Positions 49,134 through 58,817 of a stretch of DNA of 64,000 nt are shown piece after piece. The notes below the pieces were generated by a model that was given only the letters and a program-made list of their open reading frames with translations, was not told the origin of the DNA and made no database searches. The stretch is from positions 62,001-126,000 of the forward strand of contig CAZEHO010000002.1 of NCBI GenBank assembly GCA_964511945.1, given 5' to 3'. The number at the start of each line of letters is the position of its first letter. Within the stretch, counting starts at the first letter, position 1. Source of the DNA: CAZEHO01 sp964511945. Lineage in GTDB: Bacteria > Actinomycetota > Acidimicrobiia > Spongiisociales > UBA11373. A program made the translations under genes and the position numbers.

Positions 49134-49953
49134 ATGCGACGCACTGTGCTGGCAATGGTGCTGGTGCTGGTGCTTGGCGGGTCGGCCGGGTGTGGCGACG
49201 ACGATGCAACGCCATCGCCCTCGTCGTCGACGATCACGAGCGCGGTTGCCACGGCTGCGGACTCGACGCTCTCTCCCACCACGACCACGGTGACGACGAC
49301 CACGATGGTCACCACGACCACCGCTCCTCATCCACCACGACCGGCAGTCCGTACTCCCTGCCCGGGACCCGGTTGTTCGAGGTGGAGGAAGGGTCCCTCG
49401 GCACTTTCCGGGCGACGACCTACGACGGGCGCGTCACCGAGGTCGAGGCGACGTTGGATCATGGGGTCTGGCGGTTCGGAGGCACCTGGAGTCGGGCGAC
49501 CGTCGGTGAGCTGGCACCGGGCACCGACGGGGGCGCCCTCGATGTGGATATCGATGAGCCGTTGATCCGGCTCGGGGGCGTAGCCACCTCCTCGGCGGGC
49601 AGTCCCGATGCCATCGAGGAGGGCTGGTATCACGACCCCTTCATCTTCGATGTGGAGGAACTGCTAGGCGGCCCCGTCTTCATGGAAACGACCCAGAACT
49701 ACACGTTCGGCGACTTCACCATCGATCAATCGCTGACGCTCGAGGCCTCGCTGCAACCGGTCGGCAGCGTCGTCGTTCCCGCAGGCAAGTCGACGTCATC
49801 ACCCTTCGCCTGGTGATCGGCGGCGAGTACATCGGGGGTTCCGATGCCGGTCGGACCCTGACGATCGATGTGTGGCACAGCCCGGAGGTCGGGATCGTTG
49901 GCCTTTCGGAGTTCCCCGGGTTCCTGGAGGTCGGTCTGGTTGAGGCACCCTGA
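49134..49953 (+). pseudogene. Lipoprotein gene with two frameshifts
   Basis: ATG 49134 begins a lipoprotein signal (VLAMVLVLVLGGSAGC) and a Ser/Thr linker. The matching protein continues in another frame from about 49325-49345 (PYSLPGTRLFEVEEGSLGTF onward) to about 49790, and in the third frame from about 49790 to a TGA at 49951 (RLVIGGEYIGGSDAGRTLTI). Both shifts are of the kind made by loss of one base. The joined protein would have about 270 residues, with a beta-rich domain. It is either a recent pseudogene or two sequence errors. No family is recognised. Confidence 0.65.
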
Positions 49954-50063
49954 CGCACTCGGCGGGAACTGCCGGTGGTGAGAAGAGTCGAACGGCCCGG
50001 CGCTGAGAGGCCGTCGCAGTCGTAGGATTGATCCATTCGGCCACCACGACGAGGAGTGAGCAT

Positions 50064-51083
50064 ATGAGCAAGGTGAAGGTCGGTGTCGCCGGCTATGGCG
50101 TGATCGGGAACCGGTTGGCGGCCGGGGTCGTCGCCCAGGGCGACATGGAGCTCGTCGGTGTTGCCGACGTGGCTCCCACCCTGCCGGTGCGGGCGCTCAA
50201 GGAGCGGGGCATGCCGTTCCCGCTGTTCGCGGCGGTGCCGGGCACGGAGTCCTCGCTCGAGGACGCCGGGATTCCGGTGACCGGTGGATTCGACGACCTG
50301 CTGGGTGAGGTCGACATCATGTTGGACGCCGCTCCCGGTGGGATCGGCGCCAAGAACAAGGTCAAGTACGTCGAGGCCGGCGTCAAGGCCGTGTTCCAGG
50401 GCGGCGAGGCCGGCGAGGTTGCCGACGTGTTCTTCCACGGCACGGCCAACTACGAAAAGGGTCTCGGCGCCGACTACCTGAAGCTGACGTCATGCAACAC
50501 CACGGGCCTGATTCGAGCGGTCGACGCGGTTCACCAGGCCGCCGGGATCACCAAGACCTTCATCACGATCGTGCGCCGGGTGGCGGATCCGGGTGACACC
50601 CATCGCGGGCTCACCAACGTGCTGCAGGTGGAGGCCATCCCGAACCACCAGGCCGTTGACCTGATGCACATCATCCCCGAGATCGAGGCCACCGGGATGC
50701 TGATTCACACGCCGGTGACTCACGGGCACATCATCACGCTGTCGGTGACCCCCAAGGCCAAGATCTCCCGGGACGAGGTGCTCGACGCGTTCCACAACTA
50801 CCCCCGCATCAAGGTCGTGAAGATCGCAGATGGGTTCAACTCGAACAGCTCGCTGTTCCAGTGGGCTCGGTACCTGGAGAACCCCCGGGCCGACATGTTC
50901 GAGATCGGGCTGTGGGACGAGATGGTCGGCCACTCCGGCGACGATGTGATCTTTGCGATCAACATCCCGCAGGAGTCGGTGACCATTCCTGAGACCGTCG
51001 ACGCCATCCGGGCGGCGATGGAGATGCAGTCCACCGGCGTCGAGGCGGTCGCACTCACCGACCAGTACCTCGGCATCAAGTAG
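50064..51083 (+). CDS. gap: Archaeal-type (type II) glyceraldehyde-3-phosphate dehydrogenase
   Basis: A 339-residue GAPDH of the archaeal type II class, not the usual bacterial GapA. VKVGVAGYGVIGNRLAAGV is the nucleotide-binding start, DAAPGGIGAKNK and FQGGEAGEVADVFFHGTANYE are class blocks, and the active Cys144 is in SCNTTGLIR. ATG 50064 follows GAGGAG. It is 83 bp before pgk, with a hairpin between them. It links glyceraldehyde 3-phosphate, for example from the transketolase reactions, to lower glycolysis or acts in reverse. Confidence 0.92.
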   Translation: MSKVKVGVAGYGVIGNRLAAGVVAQGDMELVGVADVAPTLPVRALKERGMPFPLFAAVPGTESSLEDAGIPVTGGFDDLLGEVDIMLDAAPGGIGAKNKVKYVEAGVKAVFQGGEAGEVADVFFHGTANYEKGLGADYLKLTSCNTTGLIRAVDAVHQAAGITKTFITIVRRVADPGDTHRGLTNVLQVEAIPNHQAVDLMHIIPEIEATGMLIHTPVTHGHIITLSVTPKAKISRDEVLDAFHNYPRIKVVKIADGFNSNSSLFQWARYLENPRADMFEIGLWDEMVGHSGDDVIFAINIPQESVTIPETVDAIRAAMEMQSTGVEAVALTDQYLGIK

Positions 51084-51113
51084 GTCAAGCAAGTACGGAA
51101 GAACGGCTCACAT

Positions 51114-51147
51114 GTGGGGCGCCGGGCGCGGGTCTCCGGCGCCCCAC
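51114..51147 (+). terminator. Hairpin between gap and pgk
   Basis: A perfect 12-bp stem, GTGGGGCGCCGG with CCGGCGCCCCAC, and a 10-nt loop. It has no T tract. It could lower pgk expression relative to gap or stabilise the gap transcript. Confidence 0.5.
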
Positions 51148-51166
51148 TGATCACGGAGGCACCCTG

Positions 51167-52411
51167 ATGCCCTTCACCACGCTCGACGACGTCGACGTCG
51201 CCGGCAAGCGGGTCCTGCTCCGCGTCGACATCAATTCCCCGGTGGACCCGGATACCAAGAAGCTGGCCGACGACAATCGCATGGTCCGCAGCCTGCCCAC
51301 GATCCGCGATCTCGCCGATCGTAGAGCGAAGCTGGTGCTGATCGCCCACCAGGGCGACACCCTCGACTACCACAACTTGCGTTCGCTCGATCCCCACGCT
51401 TCCCACCTCGCCGAACTGCTGGGACGGCCGGTGCAGTTCGTCGATGACGTTGCCGGTCCCGAAGCGCGACGGCGTATCGAGGCGCTCGGCGACGGTGAGA
51501 TCCTCCTGCTCGACAACATCCGGTACCTCACCGAGGAGGTCTCCACCTTCGAGAAGCAGGTGCCATTGACCCCCGCTGAGATGACGTCGACTTACCTGAT
51601 CCGGAACCTGGCGCCGCTGTTCGACCTGTACGTCAACGACGCGTTTGCCGCGGCCCACCGCAAGAGCCCATCGATGGTGGGCTTTCAGGAGGTGCTCCCG
51701 GCGGCTGCGGGTCGGCTGCTCCAGGCTGAGATCGAGGCCTTGTCGGCGGTCGCCGGTGACCCGGCGCGCCCCCTCGTGTTCCTGCTCGGCGGGCTCAAGG
51801 TCTCCGATGCCTTCTCAATGATGGAGCGCGCCCTGGAGCAGGGGCTCGCCGACGCAGTGCTCACCATGGGAGTCACCGGTCAGATCTTCCTGCACGCCTC
51901 CGGGGTCGATCTCGGTGAACCATCGGTTACGTTCATGACCGACCGCTCGCTCGATGCCTTCTTCGATCCGGCGGCTCGCATCCTCGAGCGTTTCGGGGAT
52001 CGGGTCCATCTGCCGACCGACGTCGCCATCGTGGTCGACGGCGAGCGGCGGGAGTTGGCCGTCGGCGACCTTCCGGTGTCCGAACCCATCGTCGATCTCG
52101 GTCACGACACCGTCGCTGCCTATGCGGCCCACGTTGCATCGGCCGCCACCGTGTTTGTCAACGGACCTGCCGGCGTCTATGAACGGGAGCCCTCGGCCTA
52201 CGGCACCAGGACCCTGTGGGAGGCCGTCGCCGATGCCCCGGGCCACACCGTGATCGGCGGCGGGGATACCGTTGCCAGCGCCGGGCGGTTTGTCGACCTC
52301 GACAAGATCGGCTTCGTCAGTACCGCCGGGGGGGCGCTGGTCCGCTACCTCAGCGGTGTTCACTTGCCGCTTCTCGAGGCGATGGGGATTCCCCAGAACC
52401 AGGACTGCTGA
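51167..52411 (+). CDS. pgk: Phosphoglycerate kinase, archaeal-like
   Basis: A 414-residue PGK. The first block is GKRVLLRVDINSPVDPDTKKLADDNRM, where bacterial enzymes have RVDFNVP; YVNDAFAAAHRKSPS is the hinge-side block, LLGGLKVSDAF the nucleotide helix, and GGGDTVASAGRF the final loop. These variants and the partnership with type II GAPDH point to the archaeal-type lineage. ATG 51167 has GGAGG upstream. It converts 1,3-bisphosphoglycerate and ADP to 3-phosphoglycerate and ATP. Confidence 0.9.
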   Translation: MPFTTLDDVDVAGKRVLLRVDINSPVDPDTKKLADDNRMVRSLPTIRDLADRRAKLVLIAHQGDTLDYHNLRSLDPHASHLAELLGRPVQFVDDVAGPEARRRIEALGDGEILLLDNIRYLTEEVSTFEKQVPLTPAEMTSTYLIRNLAPLFDLYVNDAFAAAHRKSPSMVGFQEVLPAAAGRLLQAEIEALSAVAGDPARPLVFLLGGLKVSDAFSMMERALEQGLADAVLTMGVTGQIFLHASGVDLGEPSVTFMTDRSLDAFFDPAARILERFGDRVHLPTDVAIVVDGERRELAVGDLPVSEPIVDLGHDTVAAYAAHVASAATVFVNGPAGVYEREPSAYGTRTLWEAVADAPGHTVIGGGDTVASAGRFVDLDKIGFVSTAGGALVRYLSGVHLPLLEAMGIPQNQDC

Positions 52412-52739
52412 GTAATGCCGATGTGGCGTGCCCGCCGGGCACGTTGATCGGCGGCCAGGCGCGCCAATCGCAAGGACGCAGGTTCCGCCACTCCTCGTGC
52501 AGGAATGGTGGGACCGAGGACACCGCGAGTGGTGATGACTGGTCGTCGAGATGTGCGACATGTATTGCTCAGCGGGCTCCTGGGTGTACTCGGTCATATG
52601 ACCCCGGCGTGAAACCGCCAAAGGTTGTGAGACGCGGCACCAGCCGGGACCAAGGGCCCGCTCCCACCAGGGTCGCGCGGCCCTGCGACGCCGTTCCCGA
52701 GGTCGGTAGCGTGGCTGCGTTACCAACGCCTGGAATCTC
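52412..52739. other. Non-coding gap after pgk
   Basis: About 328 bp without a convincing gene. Near the start CGTGCCC and GGGCACG (52427-52443) form a 7-bp stem with a GCC loop, a possible weak terminator for pgk. The rest should hold the promoter of the permease genes, but no strong -35/-10 pair stands out. Confidence 0.45.
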
Positions 52740-53951
52740 GTGGCCCGCTACATCGCCAAGCGCATCGCATTCAGCGTGCTCACGCTGTTCCTGTTCGTCT
52801 CCTTCGTGTTCTTCATCGTCAACGCGCTCATCCCGGGCGACTGGACATCACAGTTCATCCTCACCGGGGAGCAGCGGGAGGCGCTCCAGGAGCAGATCGG
52901 CATCGACCGCTCCCTCTGGGATCAGTACTGGACCTGGATCACCGGCCTGTTCCAGTTGAATCTGGGCACTTCCTACAACGGGTGGACGGTGGCCAGCGGG
53001 GTCTGGCAGGCGATGGCGACCACGCTGTTCGTCTTCCTGGCGGGGATGGCGATTGCGTTTCCCCTCGGGAATTGGCTGGGGCGCATCGGCGCCTGGCGCG
53101 GCCGCGGCTGGTTCCTGGGGTGGACCTCCTTCATCGCGGTCGTGTTGTTCACCGCATTCCCGCCGTCGCTGGCGTTCCTCCTGGACCGCGGACTGCTCAA
53201 TGCAACCTCCCCGATCACCCACAACCACATCACCACGATCGATCGAGACCTCTGGGAACTGCCGCGGCGTCCGTTCGTCAGCGACCTGCATCCGTATGAA
53301 GAGGTGCAGGTCTACACCCCGTCGCAGATCATGTGGCGGATGGTGCTCACTCTGACGCTGGTGATCGCCGCCCTCATGGTGCTCGACCATCTGAGCCGCC
53401 GGTTCCGCCGCAAGAGCATCCCGCCGTTCCTGCTGAGCGGCGCGGTGATCGCGGTGCCGATCCTGCTGTGGCAGGCGTTCGGGTGGCGTGAGCTGACGTT
53501 CGACCTCCTCGGCACGATCGCCCTGCTGACCGCCGGGGTCATCATGCTGTTCTACGGCGAGATGCAGCTTGTCACAGACGCCGCGATGGAGGACGCGGTC
53601 GATGAGGACTACATCCTCACCGCCCGCGCCAAGGGCCTGCCCGACCACCAGGTGCGCGACCGTCATGCGGCGCGCGCCGCGCTGTTGCCGGTGCTGTCGC
53701 GGCTCGTGGTTTCCCTTCCGTACTTCCTGACCGGCCTGGCGATTCTCGAATCGGTCTTCAACGTCCCGGGCGGACTGGGCAACCTCGTGTTCTGGTCGAT
53801 CCGCAATCAGGACACGCCGGTCGTGGTCGGGACGATGGTGGTCGTCGGAGCTATGTCGCTTGTCGCCCGGTTGATCCTCGACATCGTCACCGCACTGCTC
53901 GATCCCCGGATCCGGTACGGCACGGGCCGGATGGAGGTCGAGATTGGCTGA
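52740..53951 (+). CDS. Peptide/nickel-type ABC transporter permease (DppB-like) with insertion
   Basis: A 403-residue permease from GTG 52740. The first helix and IPGDWTSQFI, the GIDRSLWDQYWTWITGLFQLNLGTS block and the C-terminal EAA loop (ILTARAKGLPDHQVRDRHAARAALLPVL) are DppB-like. It is about 90 residues longer than usual, with extra sequence and two or so extra helices in the middle (about residues 150-270). It overlaps its partner by 8 bp. No binding protein or ATPase gene is adjacent, so the pair must use components from elsewhere. Confidence 0.83.
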   Translation: MARYIAKRIAFSVLTLFLFVSFVFFIVNALIPGDWTSQFILTGEQREALQEQIGIDRSLWDQYWTWITGLFQLNLGTSYNGWTVASGVWQAMATTLFVFLAGMAIAFPLGNWLGRIGAWRGRGWFLGWTSFIAVVLFTAFPPSLAFLLDRGLLNATSPITHNHITTIDRDLWELPRRPFVSDLHPYEEVQVYTPSQIMWRMVLTLTLVIAALMVLDHLSRRFRRKSIPPFLLSGAVIAVPILLWQAFGWRELTFDLLGTIALLTAGVIMLFYGEMQLVTDAAMEDAVDEDYILTARAKGLPDHQVRDRHAARAALLPVLSRLVVSLPYFLTGLAILESVFNVPGGLGNLVFWSIRNQDTPVVVGTMVVVGAMSLVARLILDIVTALLDPRIRYGTGRMEVEIG

Positions 53952-55035
53952 GATCCGCCTCCCCCGGCTTCCCCGGCTGCGGGCCCTGCTGCGATTGTGG
54001 GCCGACCACTGGCGCACCTTCCGGGCGAACAAGCTGGCGGTGGTCGGACTCATCCTGCTGCTCGCCTTCGCATCGATGCTCATCATTCATCCGGTTCTGA
54101 TGAACACCGTCTGGAGCTTGAGGCACGGCGTCTACCACCCGATCACGGGATACGACGCTCCGATCATCGAGAAGGTGGTCGTCGAAGAGGTCGTCGACCC
54201 AACGGTCGAGATCGGGCTGATGGAGGCTCGGATGGCCGGCACCATCACGGCCAAGATCGGCGACACCGTTGAGGAGCGGCTCCAGCCTGCGCCTCCCTCG
54301 AGCGATCACCTCCTGGGCACCGACCCGCTCGGCCGCGACGTGTTCTCCATGCTGTTGGCGGGAGCCCGTCCTACCTTCATCGTCGGTCTGACCGCCGCCA
54401 TCACCACCGCGATCGTGGGCACGCTGTACGCCGCGATCCAGGCGGTGGCCCGGGGACGGGTGGACGCCGTCATGAGCCGGATCTCGGACATGCTCCTGCT
54501 GTTCCCGGCACCTCTGGCGATGATCTTCCTGGGCGCCGGAGCCTTCGGCGACCTGCTGACACCGTTCCGCTTCGGCCTCTTCTACGGCCTCCTCGCCGGC
54601 GCGTCAACGACTGCCGTCGTGCTCCGGTCTCATGCGCTGACGGTGATGAGCCGCCAGTTCATCGACGCAGCCAGAGTGAGTGGAGCGGGCGGCTACCACC
54701 TCATGGTGCGACACGTCGTACCACATCTGGTGCCATTGGCGGCCGTCTCGATGCTGACGTCTGTGGTCGGAGCAGTGGTGGCGAACGGGTTCGCCAGCTA
54801 TCTGGCCTTTGCCGACGACATGCTCAACTGGGGCGCCATGATCTTCATCGGCGTCGGCTTGCTCGAGCAGGTCGGCATCACCGCCTGGAACGTTCTCCTC
54901 GGCGGCTCGGTTGCGATCTCGCTGTTCTGCGCCAGCTTCTACCTGATCTCACTCGGGGTGCGCGACATCGCCCATCCCCGCCGGCGCCGGATCACCCAGC
55001 CACCGATGCGGGTGGTGAGCGACCCGGGAACGTAG
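53944..55035 (+). CDS. Peptide/nickel-type ABC transporter permease (DppC-like)
   Basis: A 363-residue permease from TTG 53944, with GGAGG six bases upstream inside the previous gene. It has the DppC-type N-terminal cytoplasmic stretch and first helix (FRANKLAVVGLILLLAFASMLI), a large outside loop, the HLLGTDPLGRDVFSMLLAGARPTFIVGL core, and the EAA loop in FIDAARVSGAGGYHLMVRHVVPHL. It ends 4 bp from the convergent peptidase gene. Confidence 0.85.
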   Translation: MAEIRLPRLPRLRALLRLWADHWRTFRANKLAVVGLILLLAFASMLIIHPVLMNTVWSLRHGVYHPITGYDAPIIEKVVVEEVVDPTVEIGLMEARMAGTITAKIGDTVEERLQPAPPSSDHLLGTDPLGRDVFSMLLAGARPTFIVGLTAAITTAIVGTLYAAIQAVARGRVDAVMSRISDMLLLFPAPLAMIFLGAGAFGDLLTPFRFGLFYGLLAGASTTAVVLRSHALTVMSRQFIDAARVSGAGGYHLMVRHVVPHLVPLAAVSMLTSVVGAVVANGFASYLAFADDMLNWGAMIFIGVGLLEQVGITAWNVLLGGSVAISLFCASFYLISLGVRDIAHPRRRRITQPPMRVVSDPGT

Positions 55036-55039
55036 AGCA

Positions 55040-57007
55040 CTAGTTGCTGGTTGCCAGATACTTCTCCAGCCAGCCGAGGAACTCCTCGTACCAGTGGAGT
55101 GAATTCCGCGGCTTCAGGACCCAGTGCCCCTCGTCGGGGTAGTACACCAACCGGGCGTCGACACCGCGCGCCTTGAGCAGCCCGTAGAGCTCCAGACCCT
55201 GGGTGATCACCACCCGGTAATCCTGCTCGCCGTGGATCACCAGCGTCGGCGTGTTCATCCCTGCGGTGAAGTCGGTCGGACTCCACCGCTGAACAGCGGC
55301 CAGGTCAGTCCACGGTTCCGCCCCGAACGATCCATCCCGCCCGTGGGTGATGTCGGTGGCGTACTGGCCGAGCAGGTTGGTGACTCCTGCATGGCAGATT
55401 GCGGCGGCGAACCGATCGGTGTGACCGATCAGCCACGAGACCATGTAGCCCCCGTAGGAGCCACCGGCGATCGCCAGCCGCTCCTCGTCGATGAAGCCGC
55501 GCTCGAGCAGGGCATCCGTCGCCTTCAGGATGTCCGTGGTCGGTTTGTCCCCCCATGCACCCTGGATGCATCGGGCGAAGTCGTTGCCCCACGACGAGGA
55601 TCCGTGGAAGTTGACCCCGGCTACGACGTAGCCGGCGGCGGCGAACGCGTGCATGTTCCAGCGGGGATGCCACAGGTCCCCGGTGACCCCGTGCGGGCCG
55701 CCGTGGATGTTGTGCAGCAGCGGCCACTGCTGCGACTCGTCGAATCCGGGCGGGTACACCACCCACATCTGCACCTCATCCCCGTCGGCACCGGCGAACC
55801 GGACGTCCTCGACACGACCCAGTTCCAGCTCGGCGAGGAGGTCGTCGTTGAATCGGGTCACGGTTCGCAGCTCGCCTTCACCGTCGATTACGGCGGCTTC
55901 GGCAGGACGGCTCATCGACTCCGATCGGCACCAGGTGATGCCCGACTCGGTGGGCCGGGTGTCGTGGATCCAGCCTCCTGCAGCCAGCAGAGTCGGCTCG
56001 GCATCGGCTGCGCCGAGGCCATAGACGTTGCGCCTGGCGTCGTCCTCGGCACCGAAGATGATCCGTCCGTCGGGCGTGAACTCCCACCCCGACGGTGAAC
56101 GATCCCACTGTGGGATCCGGACAGCCCGTTCACCGCTGGCCCGGTCGAAGCTGACGAGACGGGTGCGATCGGCATAGAACGACGGCCAGTCGTAGCGGAC
56201 GCCGTACACGATGGCGGCACCGTCGGGTGAATAGCGGGGGCGTTCCGCCACCGGCGGCTCGTCTTCGATGAGGAGGGGTGCGCCGCCGCCGATCGGGAGC
56301 CTGTAGATCCCGAACAAGATGTCGTCGAACGGTGGGTCAACGCGTGCGGCGTGAAAGGCGATCTCGGAGCCGTCGGGAGCGATATCGAAGATGTCTGCGA
56401 TCTCGTCGAATTCGACCAGGCGGGTCCACGACGGCATCAAATCGGTCGCCTCTCCCGTCTCGGCATCGATCAGGAACAGGTGGTGGACCAATCCCTCGGT
56501 GAGCCAGGTGTCCCAGTACCGGTAGATGCGGTTCTCGGTGACCTTGGCGCTGACCTTCTTGTCCTTCCGCGACTCGCGCTCGGTGCGAGTCGCTTCGACG
56601 TCGAGGTGATCGCGGTAGAGCTGCGACCACACCAGGATTCCCGATCCGTCGGGCAGCCAGCGTGGTCCGATCGCACCGAAGGGCAGATCAGTCAGCTCTG
56701 TCGCTTCTCCACCACCCAGCGGCATAACGTAGAGCTGGACGGGGTCGTCCTCGTCGGGCTTTCGCAGGAACGCCACCCGGGTGCCGGCGGGATCCACTGC
56801 CGGGCCGGTCGAGTCGGCATCGTCGCGGGTGAGCGGGATCTCGGTCCCGTCGGCTCCTATCCGGTGGAGCCGGGTCGCTCCCTTGTTGGCCTCGACGTCG
56901 AAGGTCGTGACGGGCACGATTGCAGAGTCACCGGGACCGATCGGTACGGGCTGGCCGACGCGCCGGACGCGCCAGATGTCTTCTGGAGTGATGGGACGGG
57001 ATGCCAT
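55040..57007 (-). CDS. S9-family serine peptidase (dipeptidyl/acylaminoacyl peptidase-like)
   Basis: A 655-residue prolyl-oligopeptidase-class enzyme. Residues about 1-400 form a beta-propeller of WD40-like repeats (repeated D-G/A-x-x-I/V-x-F/W blades). The C-terminal hydrolase has Ser517 in GGSYGGYMVSW, Asp596 (HGEQDYRV) and His628 (PDEGHWV). No signal peptide, so cytoplasmic. It cleaves short peptides in known relatives. It converges with the permease pair, which fits peptide use, but the link is by position only. Confidence 0.9.
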   Translation of the reverse strand: MASRPITPEDIWRVRRVGQPVPIGPGDSAIVPVTTFDVEANKGATRLHRIGADGTEIPLTRDDADSTGPAVDPAGTRVAFLRKPDEDDPVQLYVMPLGGGEATELTDLPFGAIGPRWLPDGSGILVWSQLYRDHLDVEATRTERESRKDKKVSAKVTENRIYRYWDTWLTEGLVHHLFLIDAETGEATDLMPSWTRLVEFDEIADIFDIAPDGSEIAFHAARVDPPFDDILFGIYRLPIGGGAPLLIEDEPPVAERPRYSPDGAAIVYGVRYDWPSFYADRTRLVSFDRASGERAVRIPQWDRSPSGWEFTPDGRIIFGAEDDARRNVYGLGAADAEPTLLAAGGWIHDTRPTESGITWCRSESMSRPAEAAVIDGEGELRTVTRFNDDLLAELELGRVEDVRFAGADGDEVQMWVVYPPGFDESQQWPLLHNIHGGPHGVTGDLWHPRWNMHAFAAAGYVVAGVNFHGSSSWGNDFARCIQGAWGDKPTTDILKATDALLERGFIDEERLAIAGGSYGGYMVSWLIGHTDRFAAAICHAGVTNLLGQYATDITHGRDGSFGAEPWTDLAAVQRWSPTDFTAGMNTPTLVIHGEQDYRVVITQGLELYGLLKARGVDARLVYYPDEGHWVLKPRNSLHWYEEFLGWLEKYLATSN

Positions 57008-57035
57008 GCCCGCATGGTACGGCGGGCCGGTGGCA

Positions 57036-58373
57036 CTAGGACCCGGCGGGGACCGACACCACCGGCTGTCCGGTGCTCTTGGCGGTGTACATGGCTTCGT
57101 CGGCGGCGATTACCAACTCGCGGGCGCTGTCCGAGCTCGTGCCCATCGCGACACCGACGCTGGCACCGATGTGGACCCACCGGCCGTCGACGGTGAGCGG
57201 GCGGCTGAGCGCTTCGACGATCCGGTCGGCAACCGTCCGGGCCTGAGCCAGATCGGCATCCTCGAGCAGGACGACGAACTCATCCCCTGCGAAGTGCCCC
57301 ACCCCATCCTTCGGGCGGACAACCGTCCGGATCTCGCCGGCGACCTGGCGCAAGAGCGTGTCTCCGGCCAGATGCCCCAGCTGATCGTTCACGGCCTTGA
57401 AGCCGTCCAGGTCGATGAAGAGCAGGGCGAAGCCGTAGTCGCGGGTCCGCTCGGCCCGTCGCACCGACCGCTCCAACCGCTTGAGGATCGCATCGCGGTT
57501 CGGAAGGCCGGTCAAGCGATCGTGCGTGACCAGGGTCTTGAGTTCCCGCAGGCGAAGCTCCCTCGTCGTCAAGGTCCCGATCCATTCCCCGAGCGCGCCC
57601 ACGAAGTCGAGGTCGCGGTCGCGGAACGGCGAGAAATGAGGCATCGGGCTGGAGAAACTGAGGGTGCCGAAGGGGCGTTCATCCACGACGATCGGCACCC
57701 CGATGTAAGACTCGAGGCCGGTGTCGGTGCAGGGGTGTGCCTGCCACAGGCTGTTGTGAACGTCGGCAATGCCCAGCGGGCGGCCGGCCTCGAGCGCGAT
57801 CGAGCAGAACGTCTTGCGAACGTCGAACCGGCTGCCGACCCGGATCCCGCCGCTCGGGTCGTGGACATGGGCGACGGTGTAGTCGTTGCCGCTGATCCGG
57901 GCGACGATGCCGATCTCTTCGGAAAAGAGCTCGCAGCCGAGACGGAGTACTTCGTCGATCTGGGCTGCCGGGTCGAGTGACCGGTCGGATGTCGTCGCGA
58001 AGATCCGCTCCATCAGCTCGATCCGGGGCACGAGCAGCATGGTCTCCTTGGTTCCGATCCTGGCTGCCCGGTGGACCGCAGCGCGGAGCCGGTCTCCGGC
58101 GGCGTCGAGCCTGATGCACTCGGAAGCGCCGGCCCGGAGGCTCAGCCGGCAGCGATCGTCGTGGTCATCCTCGTGGCACACCACAAAGGGAACATCCGGG
58201 TGATCGGCCATGCGGGTCAGCACCGTCTCGAGCCCGTCGGCAAGATCGGCGACCGCCGCACGTGCCGTATCGGCATCGGTGGTCGGGGTGAGGGCTCCAT
58301 CGTCGGTGAGCACGCGTTCCAGCCAGCGTCGGTTGGAGCGCCGGTTGGCGAAGATGATGATGGCATCGGACAC
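57036..58373 (-). CDS. GAF-domain diguanylate cyclase
   Basis: A 445-residue signalling protein from GTG 58373, with GGGAG upstream; a longer frame to 58433 has no good site. The N-terminal 100 residues resemble a degenerate receiver-like domain (VCHEDDHDD). A GAF domain follows (about residues 130-265, with SYIGVPIVVDERPFGTLSFSS). A GGDEF domain occupies about 275-440: LTGLPNRDAILKRLE, DLDGFKAVND, and AGDEF at the active site, an accepted variant. It should make cyclic di-GMP in response to a small ligand. Confidence 0.88.
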   Translation of the reverse strand: MSDAIIIFANRRSNRRWLERVLTDDGALTPTTDADTARAAVADLADGLETVLTRMADHPDVPFVVCHEDDHDDRCRLSLRAGASECIRLDAAGDRLRAAVHRAARIGTKETMLLVPRIELMERIFATTSDRSLDPAAQIDEVLRLGCELFSEEIGIVARISGNDYTVAHVHDPSGGIRVGSRFDVRKTFCSIALEAGRPLGIADVHNSLWQAHPCTDTGLESYIGVPIVVDERPFGTLSFSSPMPHFSPFRDRDLDFVGALGEWIGTLTTRELRLRELKTLVTHDRLTGLPNRDAILKRLERSVRRAERTRDYGFALLFIDLDGFKAVNDQLGHLAGDTLLRQVAGEIRTVVRPKDGVGHFAGDEFVVLLEDADLAQARTVADRIVEALSRPLTVDGRWVHIGASVGVAMGTSSDSARELVIAADEAMYTAKSTGQPVVSVPAGS

Positions 58374-58496
58374 GGTGAACTCCCGTACCCCGGCCTGTCG
58401 GCGTGCCCGAAGAACGTTTGAGGAGTTATCCACAGGCGGCCGGCCGGTCCCGCATCCGCACTACCCTCCCAGCTGCCAGTCCCAAAGAGGAAAACG

Positions 58497-58817
58497 ATGT
58501 TGCGCCATGTGGTCGTGTTCAGTTGGAAGTCGGAAACCACTCCGGAGAAGATCCGCGAGATCGAGGAGAAGTTCTGCTCGCTCCCGGCGCTGATCCCGGA
58601 GATCAAGGACTTCGAGTGGGGCACCGACATCAGCGTCCAGGGTTTCGACCGGGAATACACCCACTGCTTCATCGTCACCGTCGAGTCGGAGGCTGACCGG
58701 GATACCTACGGCGCTCACCCCGACCATCAGGATTTCATCGCACTGAGCAGGCCCCACGTCGAGAAGCTGCTGGTGCTGGATTACTTCTCCAGGGGGGCGG
58801 ACGGCTCAGCCCTCTAG
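58497..58817 (+). CDS. Stress-responsive alpha/beta-barrel (Dabb) domain protein
   Basis: A 106-residue Dabb domain: LRHVVVFSWKSETTPEKIREI at the start, FEWGTDIS mid-protein, then THCFIVTVESEADRDTYGAHPDHQDFI, the conserved HP..H helix. Related domains act in hexamer-like olefin or polyketide tailoring and in stress proteins; no catalytic set is evident. It starts 4 bp after GAGGAAAACG. It precedes an oxidoreductase gene by 102 bp. Confidence 0.85.
   Translation: MLRHVVVFSWKSETTPEKIREIEEKFCSLPALIPEIKDFEWGTDISVQGFDREYTHCFIVTVESEADRDTYGAHPDHQDFIALSRPHVEKLLVLDYFSRGADGSAL

Noticed and set aside
58426..58434. Perfect TTATCCACA, a DnaA-box consensus
   Set aside because: It is a single copy between ordinary genes, with no dnaA, dnaN, gyrase gene or AT-rich region, so an origin is not supported.
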